Part shown: positions 60,830-64,000 of the stretch, one piece after another
How the letters are laid out: each line of letters opens with the position of its first letter
How positions within the stretch are numbered: the stretch's first letter is position 1
From: Corynebacterium anserum
GTDB lineage: Bacteria; Actinomycetota; Actinomycetes; Mycobacteriales; Mycobacteriaceae
Direction: 5' to 3'
NCBI RefSeq assembly: GCF_014262665.1
Contig: NZ_CP046883.1
Coordinates: 1,116,001 to 1,180,000, forward strand
Length of the DNA stretch: 64,000 nt
Program-made: the position numbers and the translations under genes
Notes under the pieces: generated by a model
What the model saw: the letters and a program-made list of their open reading frames with translations, nothing else
What the model was told of the DNA's origin: nothing
Databases searched by the model: none

Positions 60830-61907
60830 TGCCATCTCGAACCTCTAGCCTTAGCGTGGGAAGTAGCCTTTGTCTCCTCCTTACAGTGGGAATTATGGCC
60901 GGAGCGGTAGTGGCAACTACTGCAGTACCCATTGCCTCGGTGTGCCGCCCCTTGTACCTTGGGCTCAGTGGTCAAGACTTTCACCCTGGAAGCCCAGAAA
61001 TCATCATCTAAAAGACCAGTCTGCACCGGCCAGTTTTAGCCGCCATAGTGGGCTCAGATCTAGTAAGGGCGGGGTAGCTACCCAGGCCTTAGTGAGAAAT
61101 CCCTTAGCAGAGCCCTAGCTCCTGGGCATATCAGCAGGCACCAGTTTCGGCACCACCTGCCTTCTGATTTTTGGAGGTTCAGTGCTTGCGGGAGCCGCTT
61201 CTTCCAGCGTGGCCTTAAGTAAGCTCCTCGTTCTCGCAGCATTCCTTAGTTCCCTCCTATCGCTTCTCACGGTGTGGCTCTGCACCAGCGTCTTTGGAGG
61301 TTTTCACCTTCGCGTTGGCCCCGGCAGGATCCCCCTCACGCTCACCCTCGCCGAGGTAGCGGCGGGGCAACTTTTCCGCCGCCACTAGTTTTCTCGTGCT
61401 TCACGCGGATCAACAACAGACCAGAAGTATTCTCTCCTGGCCCATGGGTTCCTTAGCCGGCGCCACTTGGCCACACATTCTCGTCACTCTAGGAGTAACA
61501 ATCCTCGGTGGCGTTACTCTTGTGGGATTAACAAAAAGCTCAACGCAGTGCTTGTCGGCGATGAAACAACGCTCGCAGTAGGGGCGCATCCAGGGTCTTT
61601 AACGATGGCTGTCTTCTTGGTGACGAATATGATGATCGGGGGCGCTAGTTGCTGTCTCTGGAACCATCGCCTTTATTGGGCTAATTATTCCGCACCTTGG
61701 TCGGTTCCTTGTCGGCGCCAATCACCGGGTGCTGTTACCTATTTCTGCAGTAATGCGGTCTACCCTCTTGGTGTGTGTGGACACTTTGTGCCGAGTAATC
61801 GCCCACGCTATTGACCAGGAGCTTCCCATCAACGTTCTCACTGCCTTTTTCGGATCCCCCTTGCTCTTGCTGCTGCTTGCGATGAACAGAAGATCACGAG
61901 AACGAAC
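60829..61907 (+). pseudogene. FecCD-type iron-siderophore ABC permease, pseudogene
   Basis: Reading across frames restores a full FecCD permease. The start is LSVGSSLCLLLTVGIMAGAV, then GQDFHPGSPEIII ending at a stop (61009-61011), then LHRPVLAAIVG. After a frameshift comes ATQALVRNPLAEP, a TAG at 61116-61118, and in the same frame LLGISAGTSFGTTCLLIFGG, VLHADQQQTRSIL, MGSLAGATWPHILVTLGV, KKLNAVLVGDETTLAVGAHP, VAVSGTIAFIGLIIPHLGRF and ELPINVLTAFFGSPLLLLLL. At least two nonsense codons and four frameshifts separate these. All FecCD landmarks are in order, so the family call is firm and the gene is dead. Confidence 0.9.
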
Positions 61908-62429
61908 ATGGGGACACCCGGACTTAACGTCTCTTGTCTTTCCACCAAGTTCAATGGCAGGTCAGGGTCACGGGACATCAATCTATATGCCAGACCAGGG
62001 CTTGTGACCGGAAATCGGGCCAAATAGTGCGGGAAATCTACGTTATTGCGGACCGTGTATCGACAGCTACAACACGGTGGCCGTTGCGAATCAGGAGATC
62101 GCAAAGCTGCGCAGTCACGCCATGGCTCAACTTATTACCGCAGTACCCCAAGAACCCCACAGTTCCTTTGGGCTGAGGGCGAATAACACTGTTGCTATGG
62201 CGCGGACACCGCGCCACGGCTCTTTTTCGTCGGACACTCCGCGAGGCCAAGAAATTATCTACGCGGCGCTATGTGATCATCTTTATATTCCGGATTCCGG
62301 CGAGGTCGCTGCTCATGGTTACCCCGCTGAGTTTTGACTCCTCAGCTTATTGAGCGAGTTTTTGGGGTGAGTGCGCGGATCATCCAAGGCGACAACGGTC
62401 AACCCACTATTGCCGTTCAATACTCCTAG
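61908..62429 (+). pseudogene. FecE-type ABC ATPase for iron-siderophore uptake, pseudogene
   Basis: From the ATG at 61908 the frame reads SRDINLYARPGLVTG and then stops; reading across a frameshift gives GPNSAGKSTLLRTVYRQLQ, the Walker A. Next come EIAKLRSHAMAQLITAVPQE (Q-loop) and TVAMARTPRHGSFS up to EIIYAAL. The signature motif LSGGQ, Walker B and D-loop are missing because of an internal deletion, and the frame resumes at CDHLYIPDSGEVAAHGYPAE. A last one-base shift leads to LTPQLIERVFGVSARIIQGD and GQPTIAVQYS. It overlaps the end of the permease region. Confidence 0.9.
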
Positions 62430-62784
62430 ATGTTCAGCACTCCTAGATATTGCTCGCTATTCCTTGTCGCGGTCGATTCCCTAGTTTCCGGGTGGGGAAT
62501 CTGTGCTTCAAGCCCGACCGACCAAAAATTTTCATGGGAATCTACGCAAAGATTCTTTGCCAAGGAAATATGGCGCAAGGCGCGTTCAGCGCCGTGAGTG
62601 CCGCGTGATCTACACGCTCCCTTCGTTCACGGTAGCAAGGGTGACCGCTGCAGTTCTGTCGTACAGCTCGCGACAAGCTCGCAACAATCTAGTGCGATTC
62701 AGGGTGCGCGCTGCGTTTACACAATCTGGCGGCAAGCAAGCAACAAATTTTGGCGACTGTCCATTTGTTACCAAAACGAACACA
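62430..62784. other. Intergenic region without recognised gene
   Basis: Lies between the dead ATPase and the tRNA-Val terminator. Short open frames on both strands show no family similarity or ribosome binding sites. No repeats or attachment-site duplication of the adjacent tRNA end were seen. Confidence 0.55.
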
Positions 62785-62820
62785 CCCTCTGACTGGCTGT
62801 TGTTTAGCCAGTTCAGAGGG
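62785..62820 (-). terminator. Terminator of the minus-strand tRNA-Val
   Basis: CCCTCTGA-C-TGGCT (62785-62798) pairs with AGCCA-GT-TCAGAGGG (62805-62820) with one small bulge, 12 bases past the tRNA 3' end. On the minus strand it is followed by TGTGTTCGTTTT. Confidence 0.8.
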
Positions 62821-62831
62821 CATTGTGGTTA

Positions 62832-62906
62832 TGGTGGTCCTAACTGGGATCGAACCAGCGACCTTTCCGGTGTGAACGGAACGCTCTCCCGCTGAGCTAT
62901 AGGACC
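62832..62906 (-). tRNA. tRNA-Val(CAC)
   Basis: Acceptor stem GGTCCTA pairs with TAGGACC; the anticodon stem TTCCG/CGGAA encloses TTCACAC, anticodon CAC. The T arm CTGG-TTCGATC-CCAG is standard. Discriminator A and an encoded CCA complete the 75-base gene. It is on the strand opposite to the other tRNAs of the cluster. Confidence 0.95.
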
Positions 62907-63136
62907 AGAATTTTATGAAATCACCGTAGTATTCATCTCAATGCACCAGCGCGACGGACATCAGCCCGTTATCTATCACGCTGAGCAGCTGCTAATTTAA
63001 CACCTCTGTATCTGGAGCACCTAAACGTCGAGCTCACAGCTGAATTTGCTTCCTTATAAGGAAATAGGGTTTTATCTTGCCACTACACACTGTTCAGTTG
63101 TAAATAAACAATGGCTACCCCCTGTCACCTGGAGAT

Positions 63137-63166
63137 TTGTGTACAAACACAGAAACCGACTAGGGT
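63137..63166 (+). promoter_or_regulatory. Candidate promoter of the plus-strand tRNA cluster
   Basis: TTGTGT (63137-63142) and TAGGGT (63161-63166) are 18 bases apart, about 42 bases before the first tRNA-Gly. The rest of the 62907-63208 gap holds the divergent tRNA-Val upstream region and no gene. The sequence ACTAGGGTG here recurs at 63513-63521, before tRNA-Cys. Confidence 0.4.
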
Positions 63167-63208
63167 GTTTCTCGCACCGAGGTTGGCATGAGCCATGGAT
63201 CGGTATAT

Positions 63209-63284
63209 GCGGATGTAGCGCAGTTGGTAGCGCATCACCTTGCCAAGGTGAGGGTCGCGAGTTCGAGTCTCGTCATCCGCTCCA
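63209..63284 (+). tRNA. tRNA-Gly(GCC), copy 1
   Basis: Acceptor GCGGATG pairs with CATCCGC; anticodon stem TCACC/GGTGA encloses TTGCCAA, anticodon GCC. T loop TTCGAGT; discriminator T with encoded CCA. The 76 bases are identical to copies 2 and 3 in this cluster. Confidence 0.96.
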
Positions 63285-63302
63285 CCACTCAACGTGGAAT
63301 TC

Positions 63303-63377
63303 GCGCGATTAGCTCAGCGGGAGAGCGCTTCCCTGACACGGAAGAGGTCGCTGGTTCGATCCCAGTATTGCGCACCA
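63303..63377 (+). tRNA. tRNA-Val(GAC)
   Basis: Acceptor GCGCGAT pairs with ATTGCGC (one G-T pair); anticodon stem CTTCC/GGAAG encloses CTGACAC, anticodon GAC. Discriminator A and CCA are encoded. It lies 18 bases after tRNA-Gly copy 1. Confidence 0.95.
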
Positions 63378-63417
63378 TCCACCGCCACACCCACCCGGTG
63401 TAGCGAGGTTGGATTTT

Positions 63418-63493
63418 GCGGATGTAGCGCAGTTGGTAGCGCATCACCTTGCCAAGGTGAGGGTCGCGAGTTCGAGTCTCGTCATCCGCTCCA
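63418..63493 (+). tRNA. tRNA-Gly(GCC), copy 2
   Basis: Identical in all 76 bases to copies 1 and 3, anticodon GCC, CCA encoded. Located 40 bases after tRNA-Val(GAC). Confidence 0.96.
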
Positions 63494-63546
63494 GGTTCAC
63501 AACAGTTTTCCTACTAGGGTGAACCAACGAGGCGGTTATTCGCCAC

Positions 63547-63618
63547 GGTGGAATGGCTGAGTGGCTTAGGCAACGGTCTGCAAAACCGTGTACACGGGTT
63601 CGATTCCCGTTTCCACCT
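63547..63618 (+). tRNA. tRNA-Cys(GCA)
   Basis: Acceptor GGTGGAA pairs with TTCCACC; anticodon stem ACGGT/ACCGT encloses CTGCAAA, anticodon GCA. Discriminator T (U73), the normal identity base for tRNA-Cys. CCA is not encoded, unlike in the other five tRNA genes here, so it must be added after transcription. Confidence 0.95.
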
Positions 63619-63631
63619 CGTCGTTCATCAC

Positions 63632-63666
63632 CGCCTACGTACATCCTCAAAGGGTGTACGTAGGCG
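63632..63666 (+). other. Long hairpin between tRNA-Cys and tRNA-Gly copy 3
   Basis: CGCCTACGTACA (63632-63643) pairs perfectly with TGTACGTAGGCG (63655-63666), and three inner pairs extend the stem to about 15 around TCAAA. No T-run follows (next bases TGATATATG), so it may be a processing signal for the tRNA precursor or a partial terminator. Confidence 0.6.
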
Positions 63667-63674
63667 TGATATAT

Positions 63675-63750
63675 GCGGATGTAGCGCAGTTGGTAGCGCA
63701 TCACCTTGCCAAGGTGAGGGTCGCGAGTTCGAGTCTCGTCATCCGCTCCA
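63675..63750 (+). tRNA. tRNA-Gly(GCC), copy 3
   Basis: Third identical 76-base copy, anticodon GCC, CCA encoded. Followed at once by a strong terminator, so it ends the plus-strand tRNA transcript. Confidence 0.96.
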
Positions 63751-63751
63751 C

Positions 63752-63787
63752 AAAGCCGGAGGAAAAACACCTCCGGCTTTCTTCTTT
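63752..63787 (+). terminator. Terminator of the tRNA cluster
   Basis: AAAGCCGGAGG (63752-63762) pairs with CCTCCGGCTTT (63770-63780) around a seven-base loop and is followed by CTTCTTT. A textbook intrinsic terminator two bases after the last tRNA. Confidence 0.93.
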
Positions 63788-63936
63788 GCGCGCTAGACGC
63801 GTCGTACATTTCTAACTCCGCATATCTTTAACTCCAGGTTTCCCGTGCGTAGATCATGGTCATTCTTCCAAACATTTAGACTTACGCGGCTAAGCCTCCA
63901 CCCTGAACGGTTTCCTTACCGATATGATTGCCGACG

Positions 63937-64000
63937 ATGAAAACTCACACTCACTACGACACTCCAAGGCACCGCGTTGGGCATCCCGACCCACTTGCTG
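63937..64000 (+). CDS. Possible start of a gene cut by the window edge
   Basis: Two overlapping plus-strand frames are open to the edge: an ATG at 63937 (product starting KTHTHYDTPRHRVGHPDP) and an ATG at 63924 in another frame. Neither has a strong ribosome binding site and I recognise no family from about 20 residues. Listed only as a possibility. Confidence 0.2.
   Translation, partial: MKTHTHYDTPRHRVGHPDPLA

Noticed and set aside
62430-63208. Integrated element or attachment site beside the tRNA genes
   Set aside because: Decayed genes next to tRNAs suggest an island, but no integrase, no direct repeat of a tRNA 3' end and no mobility gene were seen.
63209-63750. CRISPR-like spaced repeats
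   Set aside because: The repeated 76-base units fold as complete tRNA-Gly genes with encoded CCA; spacing is irregular.

Overview
The window is a stretch of chromosomal core genome from a Corynebacterium. The evidence is the gene content and order: an actinobacterial integration host factor next to gmk-rpoZ-coaBC-metK, an ATPase-dead PriA, the phosphatidylinositol mannoside (PIM) genes pgsA-patA-pimA, and a dipeptide-binding-type lipoprotein between secDF and apt-rel, an order I recall from C. glutamicum. A McbR-type operator before metK fits the same genus. The moderate GC content (judged by eye) and the decayed iron-uptake genes would suit the C. diphtheriae/ulcerans/pseudotuberculosis side of the genus, but the species is not established.

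Nearly every gene lies on the minus strand, so transcription runs from high to low coordinates. From right to left: (a) 62832-63787, a tRNA cluster with Val(CAC) on minus and Gly(GCC), Val(GAC), Gly(GCC), Cys(GCA), Gly(GCC) on plus; (b) about 60658-62429, a plus-strand siderophore ABC transporter operon reduced to pseudogenes; (c) 56425-59506, a cell-surface copper/peroxidase group (copC, a small lipoprotein, a PCuAC-like copper chaperone, a Tat-exported DyP peroxidase); (d) 50327-56354, thrS, a HIT-family phosphorylase, and the PI/PIM genes pgsA-patA-pimA with a small membrane protein; (e) 47778-50225, PLP synthase pdxS and pdxT flanking a thioesterase; (f) 35984-47554, yebC, ruvCAB, yajC, secDF, a solute-binding lipoprotein, apt and rel, ending in a strong bidirectional terminator; (g) 31613-35840, a cyclophilin and a zinc metalloprotease on plus, with a metallo-hydrolase and hisS on minus; (h) 24166-31426, aspS, a kinase-fold protein, rarA, alaS; (i) 14903-24021, ruvX, mltG and the shikimate genes aroE-aroC-aroK-aroB-aroQ (with a prepilin peptidase inside), then pepQ, efp, nusB; (j) 6346-14761, the UMP operon pyrR-pyrB-pyrC-carA-carB-pyrF; (k) 1-6086, mihF, gmk, rpoZ, coaBC, metK, priA and the start of def.

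The main regulatory readings are a PyrR-type RNA hairpin that sequesters the pyrR ribosome binding site, a McbR-like operator between the -35 and -10 of metK, and a degenerate SOS-box-like element over the ruvCAB promoter. I found no prophage, insertion sequence, CRISPR array or restriction system, and nothing I would call a wholly new system. The most unusual parts are the decaying iron transporter, the copper/peroxidase group and a few proteins with altered catalytic motifs.
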